64,000 bases of DNA from Streptomyces pacificus. GTDB taxonomy: Bacteria > Actinomycetota > Actinomycetes > Streptomycetales > Streptomycetaceae. The position numbers and the translations under genes are program-made. Below the pieces are notes generated by a model, which worked only from the letters and a program-made list of their open reading frames with translations, was not told the origin of the DNA and searched no databases. Shown here in pieces: positions 44,501-53,171 of this stretch; position 1 is the stretch's first letter; every line of letters starts with the position of its first letter. Where the stretch lies: positions 1-64,000 of the forward strand of contig NZ_BLLG01000016.1 in assembly GCF_011766325.1 (NCBI RefSeq), in the 5' to 3' direction.

Positions 44501-47500
44501 GCGGTACGGTTCGACCACACAGGGAACTCCGGTGCCCGCAAACGGTGTCCGGTCAGAACCCGGGCGAACCGCTCACCCGCGGCCGCGACCAGCGGGCTGT
44601 GGAACGCGCAGGCCACCGGCAGGCGCTTCGCCCCGAGCCCGGCCTCGCGCAGCAGCCGCACCGCGGCGTCCACCGCCGTGGTGGGACCGGAGACCACCGT
44701 CTGCCGCGGAGTGTTGCGGTTGGCCACGACGAGCCCGGCCAGGACTCCGCCGGCCAGGACTCCGCCGTCCGGGAGCCCGCCGTCCGGGAGCCCGCCGGCC
44801 GCGCTGTTGCGGCCGGGGCCGCCGCGGTCCTCACCGCCGCCGCCGGCCGGGCCGAGGATCCGCTCGACGTCCGCGGGGGAGGCGGCCACCGCCGCCATGG
44901 CCCCCGGGTCGTCCCCGGCCGCCGCGAGGATCGCGGCGGCCCGCTCCGAACTCAGCGTCAGCAGGGTCTCTGGGTCCACGGTCCCGGCGGCGCTCAGGGC
45001 GACCAGTTCGCCGTAGCTGTGGCCGGCCGCCATGTCGGGCACGACCCCGGCCCGGCTCAGCAGCGTGTGCGCGGCGAGTCCCACCATGCCGAGCGCCGGC
45101 TGCGCGGCCCGGGTGTCGGTGAGGGCGGCGGTGCGCTGCCCGCTCGCGGCCTCCGTGAACGCCGCCGGGGGATACAGCGCGGCGGCCGTGCCGCGGTCGA
45201 GCGCCAGCAGGTACTGCAGCTCGGGGAAGGCGCCGAAGAGGCCGGCGAACATCCCCGTGCGCTGGCTGCCCTGCCCGGGGAAGAGGAAGGCGACCCTGCC
45301 GGTGCCGCACCCGCTCCGGGGCGCGCCGTCCGCCGTGCTTTTCGTGCCCTCCCGGGCCGAGCCGCCCGCCTCGCCCCGTGTGCCCGGGGCCGTCACGTCG
45401 CCATCGGCGAGATGGACGCCGGCGCCCGGGTCGTGCTCACCGACCAGGGCCCGCCGCAGCCGCAGCCGCAGCCCCTCCGGATCCTCCGCCACGACGGCGA
45501 TCCGCACCGGGCCTCGGTCCGCCTCGGCGCGCCGCGAGGCGGCGAGCGCCAGATCCCGCAGCCGCCACCCGCCGCTCCCGTCCCCCGCCGGGGACGCCGT
45601 CTCCATCAGCCACTCCGCGGCCCGGCGGGCGGCCGCCGCGTCCGCCCCGCGGAACAGGAACAGCTCGGCCGGCCACGCGTCACGCCCGTGCGAGGGCGGC
45701 GCCCCACCGCCGTGAGCGCCCAGCACCACATGGAAGTTGGTGCCTCCGAAGCCGAACGCGCTCAGGCCCGCCACGCGCCGCTCGGGCGGTGCGGCCCACG
45801 GCAGTGCCTCGCGGTGGAAGACGAACGGGCCGCGGCCCTCCTCCCAGGCGGCGTTGGGCTGCTCCAGATGCAGGGTGGGCGGCCGCACCCCGGTGTGCAG
45901 GGCCATCACCGTCTTGATCAGACCGGCCAGGCCCGCCGCGCACTTGGTGTGCCCGATCTGGGACTTCACCGAACCCAGCACACAGCCGCCGGGGGCGGCG
46001 CCCGCCTCCTCGAACACCTCGGTGAGGACGCCCAGTTCGGTTCTGTCGCCGACGACGGTGCCCGTCCCGTGCGCTTCCACGAGCCCCACATCGGCGGGCG
46101 ATGTCCCCGCGGCGCGGTGCGCCCGCTCCAGAGCCCGGCGCTGCCCCTCGGGGCGCGGTGCCGTCAGCCCGAGTGACCGGCCGTCGCTGGAGCTGCCGAT
46201 GCCCTTGACGACCCCGTACACGCGGTCGCCGTCCCGCTCGGCGTCGGCCAGCCGCTTCAGCACCACACACGCCACGCCCTCCCCGAGGGTGATCCCGTCG
46301 GCCGAGCCGTCGAAGGCCCGGCAGCCGCCGGTGGGGGAGAGGGCGTGCACCGAGGAGAACAGCAGGTAGTCGTTGATGCCGTTGTGCAGGTCGGCGCCTC
46401 CGCACAGCATGACGTCGCTGGTGCCCGCGACCAGTTCCTTGCAGGCGACGTCCACCGCGGCGAGGGAGGAGGCGCAGGCCGCGTCGACGGTGAAGTTCGG
46501 CCCACCCAGGTCGAGCCGGTTCGCTATCCGCCCGGAGATCACGTTGGCGAGCATCCCGGGGAACGAGTCCTCGGTCAGCGTCGGCAGCTGCTCATCGAGG
46601 CCGTCGGGCATCCCGCCCAGGTAGGCGGGGAGCACCGCGCGCAGCGCGGTCGCGTGGGACAGGTCGCTGCCGGGCTCGGCGCCGAACACCACACCCGTGC
46701 GCGTCCGGTCGAAGTCCCGGCCGCCGTCACCGAGCCCCGCGTCGTCCAGCGCCCGCCGCGCGGCCTCCAGGGCCAGCAGCTGCACGGGCTCGATGCTGCC
46801 GAGCGAGGCGGGAGGAATGCCGTAGCGCAGGGCGTCGAAGGGGATCGGCGGCAGGAACCCGCCCCAGCGGGAGGTCACCGCACCGCCCGCCTCGACACCG
46901 TGCACCTCGGGATCCCAGCGCTCGCGGGGCACCTCGCCGACCGAGTCGACCCCGTCGAGGACGTTCGCCCAGAACGACGCCAGATCGGGCGCGCCGGGGA
47001 ACATGCACGCCATGCCGACCACCGCCACGTCCAGCGGGTGTGGCGGCTCCGGTCCGGTCTGATCCTGTGTACGCCCGCCGGGTCCGGTGGCGGACGCCAG
47101 CGCGCGGGCCCGTCCGGTGAGGAAGCGCGCCGCGCCCTCGCAGACGTCGGAGTGCAGCCCGGCGAGAGTGGTGGTGGCCGACCGCAGCACCGCGACCTCG
47201 CCGGCCATGAACATCCCCTCCGCGAGCTGCCGTTCCTCGCCGACGGCCCCGAGGCCGCCGTCGGCGGTGCGTTCCACGCCCTTGGCCGCGATCCGCAGCC
47301 TGCCGACGTTCAGCCGCTCCAGCCGCTCCCAGACCTCCCGTTCGGCCAGTCCCTCCTCGCGCATAGCGGCCGCCAGGGTGCCGAAGGCCTCGCTGAACGG
47401 GCTCGGCACACAGCGCGTGGCATGGCCGGGCGCGGTCTCCAGGAGCGAGGTGCGCTCGGCCGCGAGCACCCGGCGCTGGAACAGCGGACGGACGGCGCCG

Positions 47501-49080
47501 TGGGCGACCGCCTCCTCGGTGAACAGGTACGCCGTGCCCATCAGGGTGCCCACCGCGCAGCCGCGCGCGGTCAGCGGGGCGGCGAGCGCGGCCGCCATCG
47601 CGGCGGAGCGCCTGTCGTGGATGCCGCCCGCAAGGAAGACCTCGATCCGCCCGGCGGCGGCCCTCGCCTCTTCCTCCCCCCTCCCGGCGAGCCCGTCGAG
47701 GAAGTCCTCCAGGACCGTCAGCTGGGCCTCCCAGAGCGGGAAGCTGTTGCGGGGGCCGACGTGGCCGCCGCACTCGGCGCCCTCGAAGACGAAGCGGCGG
47801 GCACCGGCGTCGAGGAACTGCCGCAGCAGTCCCGGGGAAGGGACGTGGAGGAACGCCTTGACACCGGCCTCCTCCAGCACCCTGGCCTGGGACGGCCGCC
47901 CGCCCGCCACGATCGCGTGGGTGGGACCGGCGGCCCGGACAGCGGCCAGCTGGGCGGTCCTCGTCTCCTCCGGCGCGAAGCCCAGGATGCCGACCCCCCA
48001 GGGCCTGCCGTGCAGGACCCGGCGCGCCTGCTCCAGCATCGCCGCCGACCGCTCCGCGCCGGCGAGCGCCAGGGCGACGAAGGGAAGGGCCCCGTCGTCG
48101 GCGACGGCGGCGGCGAACGCGGCACCGTCGCTTACCCGGGTCATCGGGCCCTGGGCGACCGGCAGCCGGGTACCCAGGGCCCGGCTCATCGGCGAGTCCG
48201 GCCGCAGCGCCCGGGCCGCGGTGCCCGCGCCGCCGGTCACGGCATCCCGCACGGCACCGGCCACCGCGCGGACCGCACCGCCGGCGTCCCCCCAGCGCTC
48301 GGCGAACAGGACCGCCAGGCCGGCGTCCTGCCCCGCGGGCAGGCCGGGGGGCTCGGCGGACGCGTCGCCGTCGGCAGCGGACCACCCGGCGGGGCCGCGC
48401 CGGCGCAGCGCACGGCGACCGCCGGACACCACGGTCTGCGAGCCGTCGGCCGTCCGCAGCGGCGCCGCGACCTCCTCGGGCAGCTGCGACTCGGCCAGCA
48501 GCGCGAGCTGGGTGTCGAGCACCACCCCGGCGGCCCCGCCCACCACGGCGGCAGCCGCGGTGCGGGGCGCGATCCCACCGCAGGCCCACACCGGAACCCC
48601 CGGCCCATCCGCCGAGAGGAGCTGCTGGAGCAGTACGAAGGTGCTCAGCTCGCCGACCGGGCCGCCGCACTCGCTGCCGCGCGCGATCAGGCCGTCGGCG
48701 CCCGAGTCCACGGCCCGGCGGGCCGTCTCCAGGCCGGTGACCTCCACCAGCACGCGGAGCGGGGCGTCCGGGGGGACCGCGGACAGGCCCCATGAGGAGC
48801 CCGGCGCGAGCACCACGGTGTCAGGACCGCCCGGGGAGCCGTGCCCCGTGAGGAGTTCCGCCGGGTCGATCCGGCAGCGCGGGCCGATCCGCACGCCGTA
48901 GCGCCCCGGGGCCCATCGGCGCACTGCCGCCAGGGCGTCCCTCGCCCTCCGGTCTCCCCGCCCCAGGTCGAGCACTCCGAGCCCACCGGCGCGGCTCACC
49001 GCGGTGGCGAGGCGGGCGTCCGGTTCACCGAAGGGGGTGATTCCGATGACCAGGTCCACATTGCGCTCTACCGAATTCAT
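41512..49080 (-). CDS. Iterative PKS/PUFA-synthase-like protein: NPD-NPD-KS-AT-ACP-KR
   Basis: This protein has about 2522 residues. Two nitropropane-dioxygenase/PfaD-like TIM barrels come first: residues about 6-250 (IARGSECGGPVGELSTF) and about 295-680 (PVAQGPMTRVSD, VFEGAECGGHVGPRNSF), probably FMN-dependent enoyl reductases. KS about 682-1118: VDAACASSLAAVD (~869), EAHGTGT, QIGHTKC. AT about 1260-1617: FLFPGQGSQRTG, AAGHSYGELVAL. ACP Ser in LSIDSIKRTEIVG (~1816). KR about 2240-2522: VVLFTGGARGI, VHAAGVVDD, YAAANDAL. ATG 49080 follows GGGGA; an ATG one codon upstream is equally possible. It is the first gene of the operon and builds and reduces the chain. Confidence 0.92.
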   Translation of the reverse strand: MNSVERNVDLVIGITPFGEPDARLATAVSRAGGLGVLDLGRGDRRARDALAAVRRWAPGRYGVRIGPRCRIDPAELLTGHGSPGGPDTVVLAPGSSWGLSAVPPDAPLRVLVEVTGLETARRAVDSGADGLIARGSECGGPVGELSTFVLLQQLLSADGPGVPVWACGGIAPRTAAAAVVGGAAGVVLDTQLALLAESQLPEEVAAPLRTADGSQTVVSGGRRALRRRGPAGWSAADGDASAEPPGLPAGQDAGLAVLFAERWGDAGGAVRAVAGAVRDAVTGGAGTAARALRPDSPMSRALGTRLPVAQGPMTRVSDGAAFAAAVADDGALPFVALALAGAERSAAMLEQARRVLHGRPWGVGILGFAPEETRTAQLAAVRAAGPTHAIVAGGRPSQARVLEEAGVKAFLHVPSPGLLRQFLDAGARRFVFEGAECGGHVGPRNSFPLWEAQLTVLEDFLDGLAGRGEEEARAAAGRIEVFLAGGIHDRRSAAMAAALAAPLTARGCAVGTLMGTAYLFTEEAVAHGAVRPLFQRRVLAAERTSLLETAPGHATRCVPSPFSEAFGTLAAAMREEGLAEREVWERLERLNVGRLRIAAKGVERTADGGLGAVGEERQLAEGMFMAGEVAVLRSATTTLAGLHSDVCEGAARFLTGRARALASATGPGGRTQDQTGPEPPHPLDVAVVGMACMFPGAPDLASFWANVLDGVDSVGEVPRERWDPEVHGVEAGGAVTSRWGGFLPPIPFDALRYGIPPASLGSIEPVQLLALEAARRALDDAGLGDGGRDFDRTRTGVVFGAEPGSDLSHATALRAVLPAYLGGMPDGLDEQLPTLTEDSFPGMLANVISGRIANRLDLGGPNFTVDAACASSLAAVDVACKELVAGTSDVMLCGGADLHNGINDYLLFSSVHALSPTGGCRAFDGSADGITLGEGVACVVLKRLADAERDGDRVYGVVKGIGSSSDGRSLGLTAPRPEGQRRALERAHRAAGTSPADVGLVEAHGTGTVVGDRTELGVLTEVFEEAGAAPGGCVLGSVKSQIGHTKCAAGLAGLIKTVMALHTGVRPPTLHLEQPNAAWEEGRGPFVFHREALPWAAPPERRVAGLSAFGFGGTNFHVVLGAHGGGAPPSHGRDAWPAELFLFRGADAAAARRAAEWLMETASPAGDGSGGWRLRDLALAASRRAEADRGPVRIAVVAEDPEGLRLRLRRALVGEHDPGAGVHLADGDVTAPGTRGEAGGSAREGTKSTADGAPRSGCGTGRVAFLFPGQGSQRTGMFAGLFGAFPELQYLLALDRGTAAALYPPAAFTEAASGQRTAALTDTRAAQPALGMVGLAAHTLLSRAGVVPDMAAGHSYGELVALSAAGTVDPETLLTLSSERAAAILAAAGDDPGAMAAVAASPADVERILGPAGGGGEDRGGPGRNSAAGGLPDGGLPDGGVLAGGVLAGLVVANRNTPRQTVVSGPTTAVDAAVRLLREAGLGAKRLPVACAFHSPLVAAAGERFARVLTGHRLRAPEFPVWSNRTAEPYPASPEGISAELAAQISAPVRFDEQVEAMYAAGARVFVECGPGRALTGLVADILGDRPHLSVACAPRPESGLPGFLDALARLAVAGLPVATGWMFTGRDAVDPSRAGRERPAGWTVDGHLVRTASGELLPGALAPARRVAEATVTSQPGGRAAEDAASGQDALIAEFLRTSREMVAAQRDVLLTYFGAPASGDPLPAPPGAPPVSTAPVPTAPVQSPQPRDPGTTTGWVRGPLPETAGTAASGGDAGAAAPPSGSDVLHMIVDIISERTGYPAGMVEPGLDLEADLSIDSIKRTEIVGELAGRLVAAGAVPAGRGTLDDAAVEELSRARTAESLAARIRALLPGTGDEPDGGPADPGDPADVSWPPPASAPASVGHTGTGGADPAAGTPPPPAGPGERSHPSDTSHLPDASDASDPSDPSAPSRPWDAGSAGPSADAADVRGTTGTGAAAGTGNTAGTAAAAGTGDLAGAGATGAAQGPPFTAAPLVAAPKRLLARKVPLPGDPGAAAPAALRGRRFALLGDGDGALAGVAEALAAELERHGALPAVLGAEQRQPLPQEGHGPLDGVVLLDPLAVSGPPVLPAAFPSVKAALARRPARLVAVRLTEGGRAAGRSAGLRGLFRTIARECPDTEATVLDLDPGGRGGRLRTPEGAAAAVLEELGAAGCAPVVLRDADGRHGWELAEAPLGLTAVTGAGPAGDGAAEAAALGLDQDSVVLFTGGARGITAACAIALARACRCRVELLGRTPAPAGPEDPLTAAARDRSALRRALAAQGGYGSPAGVDRAAGLLLAQREISATLAALDAAGSRVRYRSADCRDSAAVLQAVKEIHADHGRLDGVVHAAGVVDDRLIAEKSAESFERVYRTKVGGATALLSALDELPGGGPSFMVLFGSVAAVLGNRGQADYAAANDALETLGEQWGTRTGRRALTVHWGPWAPDGVHTGMVQPELARAYARRGITLIDPEEGPPALLRELAWGGLTAGAVVHTASEW

Positions 49081-49213
49081 CATTCCCCGAAAAGGCTTTG
49101 GTGTTGCCCGGAGGTTAAATGTCGGCCGATCAGCGGTGCGGGACGTGCGGGATCTTTTAATGCCCGTGGAAATCAATTCGTGTCATTCGCGAGGCGGTTC
49201 GAAAGATAGTGGC

Positions 49214-49242
49214 AAGTTACTCAAGGGGCAACCATAGGTCAA
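49214..49242 (-). promoter_or_regulatory. Candidate promoter of the PKS operon
   Basis: On the minus strand TTGACC and TAACTT are separated by 17 bases in a locally AT-rich stretch. This predicts transcription from about 49207 and a 5' leader of about 125 bases before ATG 49080. Confidence 0.5.
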
Positions 49243-50176
49243 CGGCCGTACTTGGCCTTTCGAGAAGGCCGCGAAGAGCTGGTGGGAGAACGCGGGCACG
49301 GCTAAATGGGGCGGCGGGCCGGCGGCCCGGCAGCCCGGGGGCGCCAAGGAATTTCGCGAGGGGGAGGCGGGGGTGGGGGGAGTGGGGGCGCAAGGGAGAG
49401 GCGGAGGCGCGGGGAAGAGGTGGGGGGATTCCGGCGGCGCGGCCCGCCATCCTGGCGTCTCGGTCATGCGGTGTCAACGTGATCGGCGGGATTCTCCGGC
49501 CGTTCAATGGTCAACGTTGGCTGATTGCCGACGCCCACCCCCTGAGCGCTCCCGAACGGGCCGGCACTTTCGGTGCGTTCACCTGGCGACGCTTTCCGGA
49601 GCAGCCGCCCGTGCGCCGGGGGAGCCTGTCGCGGAACGCATGCGTCCGGCCGAATCGCGTCGATGCCCGCCGGCTCGGGGTCCAGAGCGGTCCGCGGGCG
49701 AGGAACCGGGACGGGGAAGGACCCCCGGGCCTGCCGGGCGGCCTCGCACCGCGCGATCCGGTCCCCGTGTCCGGCTCCCCGTGTCCGGCTCCGCGTGTCC
49801 GGCTCCGCGTGTCCTGCTCCGCGTCATCCGGTCCGCGCGACCGGCCGCTGGACCGCCGCCCGGTCCGTCCGCATGCCGCGATCGCCGCGAAGCCGCCGCT
49901 CGGCTTGCCATGGCGCCTGAGGGGCCCGCCGGCGGTACGGCGACCGGCGGGCGACCGGTGTCGCGCACCCGATCGTGCGGGGTCGAGCCCGGCGCGCCCA
50001 CCCGCAGGCGCGGGGGAGTCCCCGGCCCCGCGGCCCGGGGTGCCGCGCCCCGGCCCCGGCCCGGCGGGGAAAGCCCGAGGGCCGGACCCCCGGTGTGAGG
50101 ATCCGGCCCCGTGCCCGGCCGGCGGGCGAGCCGCCCGTGCCCCGGCCGCACCGGTGCCGATGGCGGCGTGGACGCG
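49243..50176. other. Long intergenic region, no gene seen
   Basis: These 930 bases lie between the PKS promoter and the chaplin stop. They begin with a small palindrome (GGCCTT-TCGAG-AAGGCC near 49256) and include a 14-bp minisatellite. No pathway regulator is found here, although one would be expected. Confidence 0.6.
49767..49822. repeat. 14-bp tandem repeat (x4)
   Basis: GTGTCCGGCTCCGC occurs four times head to tail from 49767, with single-base differences in the first and last copies. Confidence 0.9.
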
Positions 50177-50413
50177 TCAGCTGTTGATGCAGACGTTGCC
50201 GAAGGCCGGGTTGAGCAGGCCGATGACATTCACCGAGTTGCCGCACACGTTCACCGGAACGTGCACGGGGATCTGGACGACGTTGCCCGACAGCACACCC
50301 GGGCTGCCGACCGCCGCGCCCGTCGCCCCGCTGTCCGCCACGGCGCTGCCGGCGCCGACGAGGACACCGGCCACGGCGAGGGCCGCCGCGGTGGACGCGA
50401 ATCGCATGCGCAT
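50177..50413 (-). CDS. Short chaplin
   Basis: The 78-residue protein is a signal peptide (MRMRFASTAAALAVAGVLVG, cleavage after AVA) followed by one chaplin domain: GSPGVLSGNVVQIPVHVPVN, CGNSVNVIGLLNPAFGN, CINS. Both conserved cysteines are present, so it is of the disulfide-bearing short type (ChpD/F/G/H-like) rather than the Cys-less ChpE. Chaplins are secreted and form amyloid rodlets that let aerial hyphae break the water surface. AGGAGAG precedes the ATG. It is a single-gene unit. Confidence 0.95.
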   Translation of the reverse strand: MRMRFASTAAALAVAGVLVGAGSAVADSGATGAAVGSPGVLSGNVVQIPVHVPVNVCGNSVNVIGLLNPAFGNVCINS

Positions 50414-50601
50414 GATCTCTCCTAGAGGGTTCTCGACGAAACGAGTCGGGCACGATCAGACCGGACCGGCACGTCCGTACCCGGGCATTCGGCGGCTCGG
50501 GGGCGTGTCGCAACTCCCGTGTCCGGCGCCGTGCCCAGCACCTCGCCGGATGCCTCGCCGAACGTCCCGTCCGGACAAGCGGCTCCCGTGTACGGCCCGG
50601 C

Positions 50602-51105
50602 TCAGGCGTCCCAGCCCCAGGTGTCGAAGTACGCCGTCACACCCGTCCGGCGGGCCTCGAGTACCGCCCGCAGCCGCGCGAAGTCCCGCTCCGGCATGCG
50701 GGCCCGCCACTGCTCCGGCGACAGGACGCGCACCTCGTCGTGTTCGGCCGGATCCAGAGTGATGCCGGCGATCCGGTCGGCGGTGAGCCTCCCCCCGTCG
50801 AAGACGAACCCGATCGTGCTGTACGGCCACTGCGCGCCCGGCAGGCCGTACACGGCGGCCAGCAGCCGCGTGGGCCCCTCGACGGTCATTCCGGTCTCCT
50901 CCCGGCACTCCCGCACCGCCGTTTCCCACGGACGCTCGCCCGGATCCATCGTCCCGCCGGGCCACTGCCACGGGTGCTCCTGTGAGTACACCGCCCGCAA
51001 CTGCAGCGGCCGGTCCTCCTCGTCGGTGAAGAACAGGCAGGCGAAGGCGGTCGCCTTCATCAGCGTCTCGGCGTACTGCTCCGGTGGCAGCCACGTCGTA
51101 CTCAC
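50602..51105 (-). CDS. NUDIX hydrolase
   Basis: The 167-residue protein starts at GTG 51105. The NUDIX box is complete: GTMDPGERPWETAVRECREE followed by TGM. Other fold elements are visible (TAFACLFFTDEEDRPLQLRA, HDEVRVLSPEQWRA). NUDIX enzymes cleave nucleoside-diphosphate derivatives with Mg2+; this one resembles general house-cleaning members and its substrate is unknown. The GTG overlaps the stop of a short upstream frame (GTGA). Confidence 0.9.
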   Translation of the reverse strand: MSTTWLPPEQYAETLMKATAFACLFFTDEEDRPLQLRAVYSQEHPWQWPGGTMDPGERPWETAVRECREETGMTVEGPTRLLAAVYGLPGAQWPYSTIGFVFDGGRLTADRIAGITLDPAEHDEVRVLSPEQWRARMPERDFARLRAVLEARRTGVTAYFDTWGWDA

Positions 51106-51266
51106 GACGCCCCGCTGCCGCACACTGCCGGCCGCCGGACTGCCGGCCCCCGCGCGGTGCCGCTCACGCGTACGGGAGCCGTGCGCCGGGACGGGCCGGA
51201 CGGGAGCACCTCGGCCGTCGGATCGGGGATTCCGCGGGCCCCCGCGGTGGCACGGGGAGGGGTCAT
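51102..51266 (-). CDS. Possible short ORF coupled to the NUDIX gene
   Basis: A 54-codon frame from ATG 51266 with AAAGG upstream ends in a GTGA overlap with the NUDIX start. The product is basic, Pro/Arg-rich and unlike known proteins. It could be a leader that couples translation, or a chance frame. Confidence 0.3.
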   Translation of the reverse strand: MTPPRATAGARGIPDPTAEVLPSGPSRRTAPVRVSGTARGPAVRRPAVCGSGAS

Positions 51267-51901
51267 GGCTGGGCCTTTCTCGCGGCGCCGGTCCGTGGGG
51301 CGGCGACAGGGGTACGTCGATTCGGGTCGTCGATTCGGGGCATCGGGCGGCAAGGGCCGGGCCCACCCGTCGGGACCAACGACGTGCAGCGGCCGCCGAG
51401 ACGGCCTGTTTCGGACGGAATCGACACCCGTGCCCAGGGCGGCGGTGGAGCACCCCGGGTTGGGGCCGGCGTGCCGCAACCGGCCGGCGCAGTGCGCCGG
51501 CGCGTGCCGTAGACCGCTTCCCGGCCCCCGCGGGGGGACCGGCGCAGGGGACCGGATGGCCGAAACACCGCGCCGGCGTCCGGAAGGTCGGACGGCTCGT
51601 CCGGCGGGCTGCGGGAGAACCCCGGGGCCCGCCCGGAGCCGGGAGGTCCGGCCGGTCGACGCCGAGGGCGATGACCCCGGGCCGTCCTGGGCCCTCCCGC
51701 GCCGTGCCCGCGCGCCGTGGCGTCGATCCGGCGGAACGGGGCAGGCGCAGGGCAGGGCGGGGCAGTCCCCCGCACGTCCTGGCCCGTACGGGCCAGGACG
51801 CCCACCGGCAACCAGTGCCGCCTCCCGCCGCGAGCGCGGCGGGTCAGGCGCCCGCCGCAGGGAGCGAGAGGTTCCCCGCGACCCGACACCGGGAGGACAG
51901 G
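51267..51901. other. Intergenic, no gene seen
   Basis: These 635 bases show only shadow frames on both strands. They include GC-rich inverted repeats but no recognised feature. Confidence 0.5.
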
Positions 51902-52021
51902 ATGACCTCGATCGTGACGGCCGCCGCGGATGCCGCGGCAGCTCCCGCATGGCTGCATATGGCGGTCATGGCGGTGGCGTTGCTCGTACTTGTCCGCAGC
52001 CTGGCCAGGCGCCGCGACTGA
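51902..52021 (+). CDS. Tiny single-pass membrane protein
   Basis: The 39-residue frame (MTSIVTAAADAAAAPAWLHM…) has one hydrophobic helix (AWLHMAVMAVALLVLVRSL) and a basic end, RRRD. GGAGGACAGG lies directly before the ATG, a strong ribosome site. It is probably a real small membrane protein; function unknown. Confidence 0.5.
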   Translation: MTSIVTAAADAAAAPAWLHMAVMAVALLVLVRSLARRRD

Positions 52022-52257
52022 TGTCCCCGGCATCCGGGCGGCACGGCCCCGCACCGCCCGCCCGGATCCCGTGCCCGGGAGCCGGTGCGCGGCCCCCGGC
52101 CCCCGGAGCAGCTGATCGCCGGTGGGCGTCTGCGCCCCGAGGGCGGCCGGACCCCCGGCCGGTCGTCGGTCCCGTAGCGGCCCCCGTGCTCCCCTGCCGG
52201 CCTCCGTGGCCCCCCGGCTCCGCGTGCGGCGGGGCCGGGGACAACGGAGCCGCTTGC

Positions 52258-52842
52258 TCAGACGCCGAACTCCGCCGCTGGGATACCGAGGGCCGCGCAG
52301 GCGTCGCGGACCGCCTGCTGCTCGGAGGCGTCGATGAACCCGTCGGCGCCCGCGACCACCATGCCGGTCTGGACCACCGCACGGGCCTCCTGCGGCTTCT
52401 TGGCGGCCTTGGCGATCTCCTTCAGCGCTTCCGCCCTGCCCAGTTCGAAGTTCGTCATCAGCCGGTCGACATGCTGGTGGAAACGCTGGCGGAGCTGGTC
52501 CGCCGGGAAGTTCTGCAGGACGTCGTTCGAGACGATCAGTTCCTCGACGCGCTGACGCTCCGTCGGGTCGACATGCCCGTCGGCCGCGGCCACCAAGGCG
52601 CACATCGCCATGCTGGCGTCCCGGTAGGCGCCGCTCTTGAGTTCCGTCTTCGCCGCTGCGAGCTGGGACTTGAACAGTCCGATCAGCTGGGCCTTGGAGC
52701 CGCCGGACGAACCGTGCCCGCGACCCCCGTGCGGTACCTGCCCCGCGGGGCCGTATCCCTGCCCGTGCCCGCCGCCTCCCCGTGCGCTCTGGGGCTGCTG
52801 GAGGTTCTTGGCCTGCTCCTTGAGCCGGTCCCACATCGCCAC
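52258..52842 (-). CDS. TerB-family protein
   Basis: The 194-residue protein starts at GTG 52842 (AGGTGG upstream) or ATG 52836. A Gly-rich N-terminal segment (residues about 20-48) precedes a TerB-like helical domain (AMCALVAAADGHVDPTERQR and VVAGADGFIDASEQQAV), each with an acidic loop like a metal site. TerB proteins are linked to tellurite resistance and stress. No other ter genes are nearby, so a general stress role is all that can be inferred. Confidence 0.85.
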   Translation of the reverse strand: MAMWDRLKEQAKNLQQPQSARGGGGHGQGYGPAGQVPHGGRGHGSSGGSKAQLIGLFKSQLAAAKTELKSGAYRDASMAMCALVAAADGHVDPTERQRVEELIVSNDVLQNFPADQLRQRFHQHVDRLMTNFELGRAEALKEIAKAAKKPQEARAVVQTGMVVAGADGFIDASEQQAVRDACAALGIPAAEFGV

Positions 52843-53171
52843 TGGTGCCACCTCGGCTTCTGCTGCTTCTGCTGTCGGTCCGCTGCCGGTCGTCGGCCGC
52901 GCTTCCTGCGTGCCGTACCCGGTCAACGCCGGGTGCCGGGCTCCAGGTTCCCGCAGGAGGGGGCGAACGCGGGGAAGGATCGCCGGGGTCGTGCCACACC
53001 AGTCGCGGGCGGCGTCCGCCCGGCCCGGGGACGCGGCGGCGGGCAGGCGGCGGCCCCGGGCACGCGACGGCCGGGGGCGCCGCGGGGCTGCCGGCGCCCG
53101 GTGCCCGATGCACGGCGCCGCGCATCCCGGCCGCATCGCCCGGGCTGCGCGGCCCATGCGCGCATCACACT

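Noticed and set aside
32664..49080. Enediyne biosynthetic cluster
   Set aside because: The domain set resembles PKSE, but the hotdog thioesterase and the conserved enediyne accessory genes are absent from the window, and an NPD reductase would saturate the chain.
50519..52021. 500-residue plus-strand frame over the NUDIX region
   Set aside because: It is antisense to the NUDIX box. Only its final 39 codons, with their own ribosome site, are kept as a small gene.
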